Shown: positions 7,939-18,100 of the stretch, one piece after another
Position numbering within the stretch: position 1 is the stretch's first letter
How the letters are laid out: every line of letters starts with the position of its first letter
DNA from: Saprolegnia diclina VS20
Taxonomy: Eukaryota; Oomycota; Saprolegniomycetes; Saprolegniales; Saprolegniaceae
NCBI RefSeq assembly: GCF_000281045.1
Contig: NW_008246091.1
Location: forward strand, 201,225 to 221,356
Direction of reading: 5' to 3'
DNA: 20,132 nt
Program-made: the position numbers and the translations under genes
The notes under the pieces: generated by a model
Databases searched by the model: none
The model's input: the letters and a program-made list of their open reading frames with translations, nothing else
Told to the model about the DNA's origin: nothing

Positions 7939-9357
7939 ATGCCGTCGTCGTTTGTGTGGGACCGCGACGTCTCGAGCGGCGGCTTTGTCTATGGTGAGCG
8001 CTACACGCTCGACCCGGCGTCGCAGCACATTCCGTTGAACGATACGCAGACAGCGCTGCGCCCGCCACGCCCCATCGTCCCTACCAACTTCAAGACATTT
8101 CTCGGCCTGCCCTCGTACCGCGACGGCAACCGCTGCGGCTACACGCTCTTCACCGCCCTCTCGCGCGCGTCGCACCCCGAATCCCTTGTGCTTGGCGTTG
8201 TCGACCAAACGCGCGCCGGTGACGTCGCGTGCGTCGACGCCTACTGCCGCCTCGCCGCCGCGCACTGGCCCAACGACACGACGTGCCGGTACCGCGAGGC
8301 CATCCGCGTTGATGCGCGTGACGCGGCGGCGTCGACAGGTCCGATCGCGGCGCGCGTGCGCCTCCACGCGCTCATCCGCGACGAGACCTTTTGCCTGGTG
8401 ACCGACGCGCACATGCAGTTTGTTTCGCACTGGGACGACGCGCTTTTGGCCGACTGGGCGCGCACCGAGAACGAGATGGCGGTCCTCTCCGTGTACCCAC
8501 TCGGCTTTGAGTCGATTGGGCCGCAGCTGACGCCGCCAGTGACGCAGACGCGTCACATTTGCTACTTTGCCCACGCGACGCTGTCGACAATTCCCGACTT
8601 TGGCGCGATTTTGCTTGACAACTCGAGTTTGCCGCAGCTCGGGGCGTTCATCGGCGCGGGCTTTCAGTTTAGCAAGTGCCATGCACAGACTAGGGTGCCG
8701 CTGGACGCGCGTCTGCGCTTTGTCTTTCTGGGCGAAGAGCTTTTGCGCTCGATGCAGCTTTGGACGCACGGCTATGATATCTACTCGCCGTCGCGGCAGG
8801 GCCACGTGGTCTTCCATGACGAGTCGCGGCGCGGCAACAACGGCTCGTACGTTCGTTGGCTCTGTTCAAAATCGTCAGAGAAAGTTGGTAGATTTGATGA
8901 CAACGGGGGCGACGCGCGCGATCGAGAGCGCGACTTGTCGATCAACCGCATGCGCCAGCAGCTGCACCTGCCCGTCCTCGGCGAGGCCGACGAGACGGAT
9001 CTTGAGAGGTACTATCCAAAGGACACGGCTCGGTCTGTCGACGCCTACCTCGCGTTTGCGGGCATCTCGACCACGGATGTCGCCAAGGACCACTGGCCGT
9101 GCGACCAGCGCCACTGGGTTCCGTACACCCACCCCGAGCGGCTCCAAGCCTTCGTACCCGGCTACGACATGATGCGCAAGCCCTCCGTCTCCATGGAGAG
9201 CGACCACGAAGTGTCGCTGCGTCTTGTGGCTGGCGCGGCTGTGGCGGCGCTTGCGGTGGTTGGTGGCTACGTGCTGTGGCGTCGCCGCCAAAGCGTACCC
9301 TATACCCGATTGGCGGTCAAGAGTGACGACGAAGAGGCTACGCTCGATGCTATTTGA
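7939..9357 (+). CDS. GT60-type GlcNAc-transferase-like protein with C-terminal membrane anchor
   Basis: 472 aa from the ATG at 7939 (GTG at 7864 is in frame but lies before an initiator-like motif). The N-terminal half has the pattern of the GlcNAc-transferase family that includes the Dictyostelium Skp1 hydroxyproline GlcNAc-transferase: LPSYRDGNRCGYTL near residue 54, SLVLGVVDQ, RVRLHALIRDE, and a metal/nucleotide-sugar signature CLVTDAHMQF followed by a WDD. Further on are GFQFSKCHA and FLGEEL, then GYDIYSP and VVFHDESRRGNN. Family members transfer GlcNAc from UDP-GlcNAc to protein. A hydrophobic segment (about 427-447) followed by RRR and an acidic 20-residue tail suggests a C-terminal anchor; there is no N-terminal signal peptide. 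Bases 8847-8891 may be an in-frame intron, which would shorten the protein by 15 residues. The substrate is not known. Confidence 0.85.
   Translation: MPSSFVWDRDVSSGGFVYGERYTLDPASQHIPLNDTQTALRPPRPIVPTNFKTFLGLPSYRDGNRCGYTLFTALSRASHPESLVLGVVDQTRAGDVACVDAYCRLAAAHWPNDTTCRYREAIRVDARDAAASTGPIAARVRLHALIRDETFCLVTDAHMQFVSHWDDALLADWARTENEMAVLSVYPLGFESIGPQLTPPVTQTRHICYFAHATLSTIPDFGAILLDNSSLPQLGAFIGAGFQFSKCHAQTRVPLDARLRFVFLGEELLRSMQLWTHGYDIYSPSRQGHVVFHDESRRGNNGSYVRWLCSKSSEKVGRFDDNGGDARDRERDLSINRMRQQLHLPVLGEADETDLERYYPKDTARSVDAYLAFAGISTTDVAKDHWPCDQRHWVPYTHPERLQAFVPGYDMMRKPSVSMESDHEVSLRLVAGAAVAALAVVGGYVLWRRRQSVPYTRLAVKSDDEEATLDAI
8847..8891 (+). other. Candidate stopless 45-nt intron inside the GlcNAc-transferase gene
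   Basis: The 45-nt segment begins GTACGTTC and ends GTTGGTAG, exactly the border type and length of introns elsewhere in the window. It is about 44% GC, lower than the flanks. It is 3n long without a stop, so both spliced and retained forms keep frame. Retention adds 15 residues after the RRGNNG motif. It could equally be plain coding sequence. Confidence 0.5.
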
Positions 9358-9417
9358 ATGAGAGGATACTCGGATGCAATGCGTCCATGTTTCGAAAGAC
9401 AATAGTGTACACGTCGA

Positions 9418-12400
9418 CTAGAAACTATCGCGGAAGAGCTCAATGAATTCGTCGAGTTCCAAGCTCGCGTTTGCGTTCGAGTCGTACTGCTGAAAGATCT
9501 TGACAATGTCGGCCAGCTGCCACCGATCCGCGATGCTGCGCTCCGGGTGCTTGTCGTAGAAACGGCGCTCGTTGGCTTTGAACTCGCGGAGGAGCTCCAT
9601 CGGCTCGATCGCGCCGCTGTTGTCAATGTCAAAGAGGTGGAAGAGGGCCGTGATATCGGCCAGCGCCTTGGGGCTCAGTTCGCGGAGCTTGGCTTTTTCA
9701 TGGCGCTCGGCCGCCACCGCGACCCGCGCGAACTGGAGCATCTCGTCCTGGACGCGGTTCGTCGCTTTCGGGAACATGGCCTAGACAGCGTCATAGTGTC
9801 TTATTGTCGATCGACCATAAAACCTTGAGGAGCTCGGGCATGTCCAGCATGCCGTTGTGGTCCTTGTCGAGATCGCAGAAGACCCTATCCCTAAGTCAAC
9901 TTTTGTGGTCCAACGCATCGGGGCGTACGTATTGAGGGCGTCGCGCCAGTCGTCGCCTTCGAGTTGCGACAACTTTTCCACAAACTCGCTGGTCTCAATG
10001 ACGCCGCTGTTGTCGACATCGATGCGGACGAAGATTCGGCACACTTCGAGTACGTGGTCGCGCGGGTACGGGCCAAAGAGCGGCTGGTGCAAGATGCGAC
10101 GATCGGCGTCGACTAAGTCTTTGACAGCGACCGACTTGTGCGATTTCTGTGGCTTGGGCGGACTGTTGTTGTTGGTGGTGGTGCTCGTGGCGACAGGAGG
10201 CAGCACGACATGGGTGACGCTACCAGCGCGTTGTCGGGGGGGACTCGCCTCTGGCTTTTTCGGGGATGTCATGGGTCGTGTCTCGGGCGGCCGGTCGGCG
10301 ATCATAGCTTCGAAGCGAGCGAGAGTCTTCTCGGGACTTCCCACCACCGGGTTCGTTTTGGCGGCTGTCGAGGAGGGGCGGTCGTGAATGATACTGTCGA
10401 GACTCGGTGCACTGGCCGCCATTTTTTCGAGCCGGTGCGACGACGCCCGACGCGGCTTGAGAACTTTGGACACTAGTCAGTAGTGTTGTGCGTTCATTCG
10501 GTCACTGCTGAGAGACGTACGAGTAGGCGCAGACGCCGAGGCGGCGAGGGTCGGCACGTTGAGCCGGCGGGGCTTGGGCGTCGGCTTGCGAGGAATGTCA
10601 GGGCCGAGATGCTGGAGCACGAAGGCGGACGGCGCCGTGTCGATGGTTTCGAGGAGCAACTTTGGCTGCTTCTTGGCCGTTGGGTTACTAGAGTGCTAAT
10701 GTAGTGGAAGAATCAAGTGTTTTCGCACCGCAAATTTCGGCTGTTTTCCGAAAACAAATGCCGGTAAATGAGTTTTTGGCGGTTGCGACTGTTGACGCTC
10801 CAGTTGTCCTTGTCGTCAAAGCTCATTTGAGACAGCTGGTTGGACGAGAGGCGAGGCAGCGTCGTCGAGAGCGACGAAAGCGTCTCGCGATGGTCGGACG
10901 CCAACGACTACCCAATGCGAGTCTACTTCCTTTCGCTTGATAGACGATACCTCGAGGATCGGCGGTCCCACGGGCGTGTGAATGTCGGACCGATCGGGTT
11001 TGGTGGTGGCCGCAGGTTGCTGCTTGAAAATACGGTCCATGCGCGCCTTGTACTTGACAGCTTCGGCTTCCCATGCCGTTTCCTAGTTGCCAAAGTTATA
11101 GAAAATATCTCTTCCGTAAATAAGACCCGAGCGATTTGAATGTCCGACTTCTTCCACGTGCTGTCGCCGTGCAGTTGGCCAAAGAGACGGTCCTTCTCGT
11201 TGTTGGACGACGCCAGAGACGCGGGGGCCAGCCCCTCGGGCTCGCATAGGTCCAGCGGCGATGGCGGAGTAAACGACGGCAAGCTCTGCACCCGCCCCAG
11301 CGTACTATGCCTATGGAAACTATAAGATCTTTGTCGGTATTGTACGAGATCGCAGTAGACGCACCGAGCACGACGCCCGCTTGCCAAATCGATTTTGCCC
11401 TACCCCCGATATCCACGTAGGGTTAGGTGTATACGAAAATGGAAAGTACAGCTTTGAGATCGTCCCAGAGTGCGGTGGCGTGGGCCCATTTTTGCGCTGC
11501 GACCTCGGTCGTGTTGAGGACGAGATCCCAATTTGCGCTGCCGAGGACACCGAGCAGTGTTCCGTCCAAGCTCCACACTTTGGTCGTCTTGTCGACTGCG
11601 CAGCTCAAGATACAAGCGACGGGCGACTCGACGAGCGTGACGCACTTGATGGCCAGTGTGTGCGCTTGCCACGCACTCGTCACGGGCGGCGCCGGCACGA
11701 TTGGCGCCGACGTTGTTCGATCGATTGTCGAGGCCGCTACAGCGACAGTGGTATTTCGAGAGCTTGTAGCGAGGTGCTCCGTACTGCCATCGCCGTCCCG
11801 CTCGATGCGGCGCCGTGGGTTGTACGACTTGGACGTATGCGGCAAGAGGGACTCGTCAGCTGCAGCAATTTGGTACTGCCGCAGCACCTACAGAAGAAAA
11901 TCAAATCCAATAAAACAAATATAGGATAAAGAGTATACGCACCGGGTAGAGGTCCCAGCAGCGAAGCATGCCGCTGTAGTCGCCAACGTAGACTAGCTGC
12001 CGGCCGCTCGTAATGCCTTCGGCGACCGTCTCGCCGCCAAACGGGTCGTACAGCGTCTCCAACGTTGCGACAGAGGCTGTCGGACTACAGTCCGCAAGTC
12101 GTCGTCGTCGTCATCCAACCAAATGACATCTTTGTACCTCAACGCGTCAATGGAGAACTGGCAGAGACGCGTGGGGTGAGCTGTCGGCCGCACCGAGTGG
12201 AGCACGAGCATGCCATTGTCGTAGCCGCTGAGCACGATCGGGTGCGGATCGAGAAAGGCCACCGCGTTGACCTCGACGCTGTGCTCGGCGTACGCTTGCT
12301 CCAGCAAAAAGTAGACGTAGTCCCAGATTTTGAGCGTGCCATCGGCGCTGCCCGTGGCGACAAGGCCGAGGTGGTACGAGTACGCCATGCACTTGATATC

Positions 12401-14550
12401 GGCGCGGTGAGCATGTGCGATGGAGCGCAGGAGCGGCTTGCTCGAGTCGTCGTCATAGAGACGAAGGGCGCGGTCCCAGGACGCTGTGAGCACGACCTCG
12501 TCTTCTTTGCAGTAGAGCATGCTCGAGACCTGGCCCAAGTGCCGCGGGAAGCTCTTGAGGAGCGCACCGTTGAGGTAGTTGAAGACGAGCACATCGCCGC
12601 CTAGTGTCGAGAGCACAAACTTGCGCTCGCGGGCGTCGAGCACCACGCGCGTAATGTCGCTGCGACAGAGCCCGCGAAAGACGTGCAGCAGCGTGCCCTT
12701 GTGCGCATCCCAAATGTGAACGTCTACAATCGTTAGGTTCAAGTAGACCAAAAGGAAACACTAGAAAATGAACCGCGGTCGGTCGTTGTGAGGAGCGTCA
12801 GCGTGGTCGAGTTCAGAAGGACGGCGCTGGATGCATAGTGCTTGGGCTTGAGCCGGACACGCTGAATCCACTTCAAATGAAATCCGGACGCGAGGATCGT
12901 CGCGCCGTTCGTAAACAGCGTAAAGGCGTTGGGCTTCCACGGGTACCTAGCCACCGTCTTAGATCGAATAGATAGATGGATAGATGGATGGATAGATCGA
13001 ATAGACAGATAGATCGACGTACTGGTCGTTGCCAAAGCGGAAAGTCTGGAGACACCGGTCGTTGTCGTCCATGGACACGAGGTTGGTCATGTTCCACCAC
13101 TTGAAATAGCCTAAAATATCAAAGTATCAAGAGGAAGCAGCCAGTTGGAAAACCTTCGTCGTCGAGGCTGATGGCTTGTCCGAGGTGCGGGATCATCTCA
13201 ATGCATATGATTGGCGACGCATGGCCCGAGAGCCGAAAGATGGGCGCGATGCTCAGCCCCGAGACGTCCCATCCAAGCATGTCCCGCTCAAACCCTATTC
13301 ACATGATCCAAACTCAATCTCAAAAACCCAAAACAAAAAACAGTGGAGCACTACCCGTGCTCACAAACACCGTGTCCGAGTGCTTGACGAGCTTTCGGAC
13401 GCCGCGCTTATGGCCGCGCCGCGTGCTCTTGCACTCCAAGCTCGACGGGTCCCAAATCTTGATGAGCGAGTCCATGCCGCAGGACACGAGCGTCTCGTCG
13501 TTGACGAGCAGGAGATCTTGCACCATGTCCTTGTGCGAGCGCAGAACGTTCGTGCACACGGCGCTGCACGATTTTTTCGTCTTGGCAATCACCTATAAGA
13601 TCCCAGATTATCAAGGTATCAAGGAAGCTAGCACGTCGTACGCGCCAGACGAGAATCGCATCGTCGGTGGCGAGCGAAAAGAGGCGGGACGCTGTCGGCG
13701 CCCACTCGAGGACCCGCTGCGGGTGCTCGGTGCTCGCAACGTACACGGGCGCCGGCGACTCGGTCGTAAAGAGCGCGTTGGGCTGCCAAAACGTGAGTTT
13801 CAAATCGCCGGCTGCGATCACGAGTATGTCCAAGCTGCCGAGGTACTTGATGACCTACGCTACCGAGTATCGATTGTCTGAGAGATCGAGGACATGCGAG
13901 GACCTGCACGGGGCTCCGCTCGGAGCGCACTTGGTCTTGGTCTTTGCGGTAGCCGTGCTGGTAGCAGAGCGGGTGCACTTCGTGCAAGAGGGGCAATGCG
14001 AACATTGGCGTCGTCGGGTCACTTGACGCTCGAGTCGGCTCGTGCTCGGCCGCGCCGCTTTCGATGGCCAGAATCGCCGATGGATCAAACACCTAGTCGA
14101 CTAAGCATCGACTAAGCAGTTGTCAAGTACCTGGATCACGGGGCGCGTGCTGTCAAAGGCAAAGATGCGCTTGAGCTCGGGGATGTACTGCACGTTGCGC
14201 GGCTGGCGGCTGAGCTCGTCCAGATACAACGTGTTTTCTTCGTAGCGCCAGTCGCGCCACGCAAGCTCGTCGACGGACGCGCGCATGCCGACGTCAATGA
14301 GCGCGCTCGTAAAGTCGTCCCAGAGCATTTTGCCGTGGCGAAGAATCGCAATCTCGCGGAAGAGCTCGATGAGCTCGTACACCAAAGACACCACCGTGGC
14401 TTCGCTCCACTCGAGCTTCTCGAGGAGGATGCTGACAAAGCTGCCAAGGTCGACGCCGCCCTCGTGCGCGTCAAAGGCTTCCTTGAGCTCGCTCAGGTCC
14501 TCGACGCGCAGCCGCATCATCATGTCAAGGCACGAGTTGGCCTTGGCCAT
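9418..14550 (-). CDS. WD40-repeat protein with N-terminal EF-like and C-terminal EF-hand modules, 18 exons
   Basis: About 1430 aa. Exons in coding order: 14550-14131, 14092-13904, 13854-13642, 13592-13355, 13294-13154, 13110-13023, 12946-12774, 12723-12138, 12084-11943, 11887-11450, 11399-11365, 11304-11127, 11082-10951, 10907-10729, 10687-10521, 10472-9929, 9890-9824, 9780-9418. All 17 introns are GT...TAG with matching phases. Residues 1-115 resemble the EF-hand-like N terminus of WDR49/WDR64-type proteins. About a dozen WD40 blades follow (ends such as IKIWD, VHIWD, LKIWD, LRCWD, TKVWS), enough for two propellers that act as protein scaffolds. After a charged, disordered linker come four EF-hands near residues 1258, 1296, 1361 and 1410; the loops DVDNSGVIETSE, DKDHNGMLDMPE and DIDNSGAIEPME are canonical, and the last has Ala for Gly. 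The least certain join is at 11400-11449, where a 35-nt alternative intron (11400-11434) is also possible. If that join is wrong, the EF-hand part (9418-11399) would be a separate gene, but it has no nearby ATG. A flagellar role is conceivable but unproven. Confidence 0.75.
12961..13018. repeat. GATA/GATG microsatellite within an intron
   Basis: A run of GATA, GATG and GATC tetranucleotides fills most of the 76-nt intron at 12947-13022 of the WD40/EF-hand gene, making it the longest intron in that gene. The repeats are imperfect, interrupted by CGAATAGAC-type units. Such runs vary in length between strains. Confidence 0.85.
14097..14118. repeat. Tandem 11-bp duplication inside a 38-nt intron
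   Basis: TCGACTAAGCA occurs twice back to back within the first intron (14093-14130) of the WD40/EF-hand gene. On the coding strand each unit carries a TTAG, so three TAG acceptors lie in 25 nt, including the one inferred to be used. Confidence 0.7.
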
Positions 14551-15111
14551 CGCTACGGTGGTGTCGTTTCACGTTTGGACCCCGGGGCACAATTATTTTG
14601 GTCTCAAAATTGTGACGAGTTTGTCGAGGTAGACAACAGTACTGGGTTGAAACGCGGGCTTGTCGACATGGATGTTACAAGTGTAGCAGGATGCATATGG
14701 CACCTTGCGCCGGTGTGCATTGACCGGGGCACGGAACAGGACTGCTCAACCTGCGCTGGTCCTGATGCCCGGCGAGTGGAGTGCCAACGTGGTATCGCGG
14801 GAGATCATGGACTTGCCAAAGGGACCTCGCTTTTCGACTTCGCTTTCGGCGTCGTCTAGTTGACCCATCTATTTGAAGCGCTCCTTGGGTGAAGAGGAAC
14901 TGCGCGTGCCCCGGGGCACTTGTACGAAACGGCGTAAAAAGCCTGCCATGGAGGCGCCGCATAAGGCGCAGTCCGAGCTCTCGACGTCGCGCCTGGCAGC
15001 AAGGACGCTATCGCTCGTCAAAGTACCTTCTTTGACTCCTTCCCAAGCTAGAATGGACGATATTAGGAGTCGGACGAGCGCGGGCCAAGCCTCACCAAGA
15101 CCGCTGACGTC
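14551..15111. other. Divergent intergenic region (probable bidirectional promoter)
   Basis: About 560 bp between the starts of the WD40/EF-hand gene (-) and the EF-hand gene (+). Frames here (for example 14675-14962 on the minus strand and 14873-15115 on the plus strand) lack a supported ATG and any recognisable domain. The imperfect inverted pair CACAATT...AATTGTG lies near 14588-14614. Confidence 0.55.
14603..14615 (-). promoter_or_regulatory. Initiator-like motif of the WD40/EF-hand gene
   Basis: On the minus strand TCACAATTTTGAG lies about 53 nt before the ATG at 14550. It has the TCA plus T-run layout of an oomycete initiator but lacks the CATT core, so it is weaker than the others. Confidence 0.25.
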
Positions 15112-15112
15112 A
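15105..15112. promoter_or_regulatory. CRE-like palindrome TGACGTCA at the start codon
   Basis: The 8-bp palindrome TGACGTCA, the binding site of CREB/ATF-type bZIP factors in many eukaryotes, overlaps the first base of the ATG at 15112. It may be chance; an 8-mer of this kind is not rare. Confidence 0.2.
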
Positions 15113-18100
15113 TGACACCGCGTCCGCGCCGCGTCATTGCATCGGCCGGCTCCACGCGCCAAAAAACCTCGTACGACAACTTGTCCACACTTTGCGTCAA
15201 CAAGGTGTTTCTTAGGAAACAACCGGCCACCACGAAAGCTCACTTTTTCGCCAAGCTCCAAAAGCGCAAGGAGCTGCTGCACCAGGAGGCGCCACGTACA
15301 ACTGCTTGTTGTATGGACTGTGTACAATGTGACGTAGCCGACGTTCGCCCGACGACGCGCAGGCCGTACGTGGCGTCCCAGCAAGGCCCGGCGCCAATCG
15401 CTCCATTTGTCAAGGCACCTCTGGTCCACGACGTTGGGTCCACCGTCGACACGCGGGGCCACGCCGCGATCATGAACTGGCTCGACGAATTTCCCCGCGA
15501 AGAACGCGACTTTTTGTCGCCGACTAACTTTTTCGATCTCAAAGCGTCGCAAGCGCGGCGCCTCACGGAGAGCTGGCCGGCGCCGCAGCGACTCCGCATC
15601 GCTGTCGCCTATACGGCGCTCACGTCGCTAGCCGCTCGCCACGCCCCGATTCCCCCGCGCTTCCTCGCGCAGTGTCTCGAGTACGATTGCATTGTGAAAA
15701 TTCGACTTTTGCATTCACCGTTTTTGGTATAGAGATCTCGCGCCGGCCATATATGCCAATGCCGCCGACTTTAACGATGCGCAAGACGCGATTGATGAAA
15801 ACCCCTTTCTGTTTTACTACCAACAGGCGACGCTGCAGCACGACGTAGGACATGGAATGTGCACACTATGTCTGATGTATACGCCTAGCTCGTTCAAGCC
15901 AAGATACGCGAAGTTGAGAGGCTTCACGAACGCATCGCCGAACTCAGCGACCAACTGGGCGACTATCAATTTAAACAGAAGCGCAGCATGTCCCACCAAG
16001 TCGTCGGCCGCTTCAAAACGAGCATGAACCTCTTCAAGACGAACCTCGTCACGCCTCAAGCAACCGTGTCGACGGTGGCCGAGCATCGACCCGACGAGGT
16101 ATCTTATCTCATGGTGTCAGCGCTAAACCTGCTGCACCAGAGATTACCGACCGAGACGGAGATCTGCGCCTACTTTAGTCTCATGTCCCCCGAAGCGCTC
16201 TCGTCCATGCTCCACCGACTGTTTCAAGACCCCAACATGCCGTCGCTGACCCAAACGCTGGCCCACCTCGTCGACGAGTTGGAACCAGGTGCGTCGCTTA
16301 TTTCGAAGCCGACAAAGAGGAGATCACATCTGCGTAGACCAGCGTCAGACGTTCTACCATGCGTACCAGAAAGGCATGTCGGCCGACGAACTCTACAACT
16401 TTATCGTACGCGAGCAGTGCCGATGTGGGTGTTTTTAGACATATCACTAGGCCAACGAAATCAACCAGCACAACCAATACCTCCGCGACGCCACCATGCG
16501 CTTGACCAAGAAGACGTCGACCGCGCTCTTGTCCGAGTTTGTCCTCGCGCTGCAAAAACATCTGCTTCTCCACGACAAGACTGTGCCACCATTGGCCGAA
16601 GGCGCCACGTAGACCGCAAACAGATGTTTCCAAAATCATGTGTTTTGTGTAGACTGACGGCATTGGAAGCGTTCATTCTCGTGCACGTCGAGTCGTTCAT
16701 GGCCCGTCTCACAGCGCTGCGCCACGACGTCGGCGAGACGTCGTTGGTGGAGATCATTCCGCGCCATGTCCAGATTCGCACCGATGTGGCCAAGCTGCTG
16801 GAATTCCTCATCACGCTCGAAGGCGGGGACCCGTCGTCGCTTCTCGAGGGCCTCGACGACGACACGTTTGATGACGGCAACAACGGCCCCACGGGCGATG
16901 ACGACGACGACGACGAAGATGAAGACGACTTGGACGAGCTCAAACCAGCCAAAAAAACGCGCCGGAAAGCCAAGAAGCGGCGGAGCACGGTCCTCTCGCG
17001 CCTCAAGTCGCGAACGATGCCGCTCTACGACGTGTGCACGACCATCTCGGCCTTGGTGTGCGAAAAACTCATGCAAGACGCCAACGACAAGTCGCTCCAG
17101 CTGCAGCCGCTCAAGGTCTTTACGCGGCAGTACTTTATCCGGGTCTACGGCCTCAAGTCGCTCGCGCTCTCGCACATTGCTTCGTTTCGAACCGCGCTCC
17201 AAGTGCACTGCAAGGTCCTCTTTGCATCGATTTCCACGTCCCTTAACCACATTTCTATGCAGGAAAACCCGCGCGTCGGTCTCTTTTACTGGTTTCTCGG
17301 CCTCGACGACGCGCGCGCCATGAGCGCAGAGCTCGGATTTGCGTTTTTCAAGTCGCTCATCAAGCACGTCATTTTCACCATGACCAAGGTCAAGAGCGCG
17401 AGCATGAACCAGATCGAGTCGACGCCCATCACAACGCTCGAGTCGCTCATGTACGCGTGGAACGACCTCATCGGAGACGGCTACTCGAGTAAAGATTTGA
17501 TGAGTGGCAAAGAGGCGCCGACCGGCACGTTCCGGGACAAAAAACGCATGATTCCCGTACCAAAAGCGCTCGAAGTGTGCAAAATCGCCTTCAACGAGGT
17601 GATGGAGAAGGACAGTGCGGTGCTTGCCGCGATCGACGACGTCCGCTGTGCGGGGACACCTGCCTTGCCGATGGAAGACTTTTTGATGCAGCTCATGGAC
17701 GCGTGGGCCGAGGCCCTCGAGCGGCTCGTCGTGGAGCTCCGGCTCAAGTTTAAAGATGCCGACAAGAACGGCGACGGGACCATGGACTTTGAAGAGTTCT
17801 TTGCCTTCCTCGTTTGTGCGAAAATGCTCGACACGACCAAACTCGAAGTGCAAACTCGGTTGATTCTAGGCTGATAGATTGATACTTTTGCGCGTAGGAC
17901 GCTCGCCGCGGCACGCAGCGCGACGGCGCGTCGGCGACGGCCATGGCCGACATGCGCCACACCAACGCCGTGCGACGCAAGGCGATTGCGATTTACGACA
18001 GCCTCGCAAACGACCACAACATCATTGACGAGACCCATTTTGTGTCGTATATGCTCACCCAGCTCCTCAAACCCACGGGCCGCAAATCAGACGACGAGAG

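Noticed and set aside
9547-10476. Plus-strand open frames across the EF-hand region
   Set aside because: They are shadows of the minus-strand EF-hand exons and have no motifs of their own.
11305-11345. 41-nt intron with donor GTACAA in the WD40/EF-hand gene
   Set aside because: It breaks the frame of the preceding exon; the 60-nt intron 11305-11364 with donor GTGCGT fits the phase.
12057-12088. 32-nt intron in the WD40/EF-hand gene
   Set aside because: A 53-nt intron (12085-12137) with a GTAC donor and TAG acceptor gives matching phase and a better WD40 repeat.
13860-13903. Apparent frameshift (SHVLDLSDNRY frame) in the WD40/EF-hand gene
   Set aside because: A 49-nt GT...TAG intron at 13855-13903 joins the flanking WD40 sequence in phase, so no frameshift is needed.
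16100-16141. Possible 42-nt stopless intron GTATCT...CCAG in the EF-hand gene
   Set aside because: The acceptor is CAG rather than TAG and the encoded helix (YLMVSALNLLHQRLP) looks like real protein.
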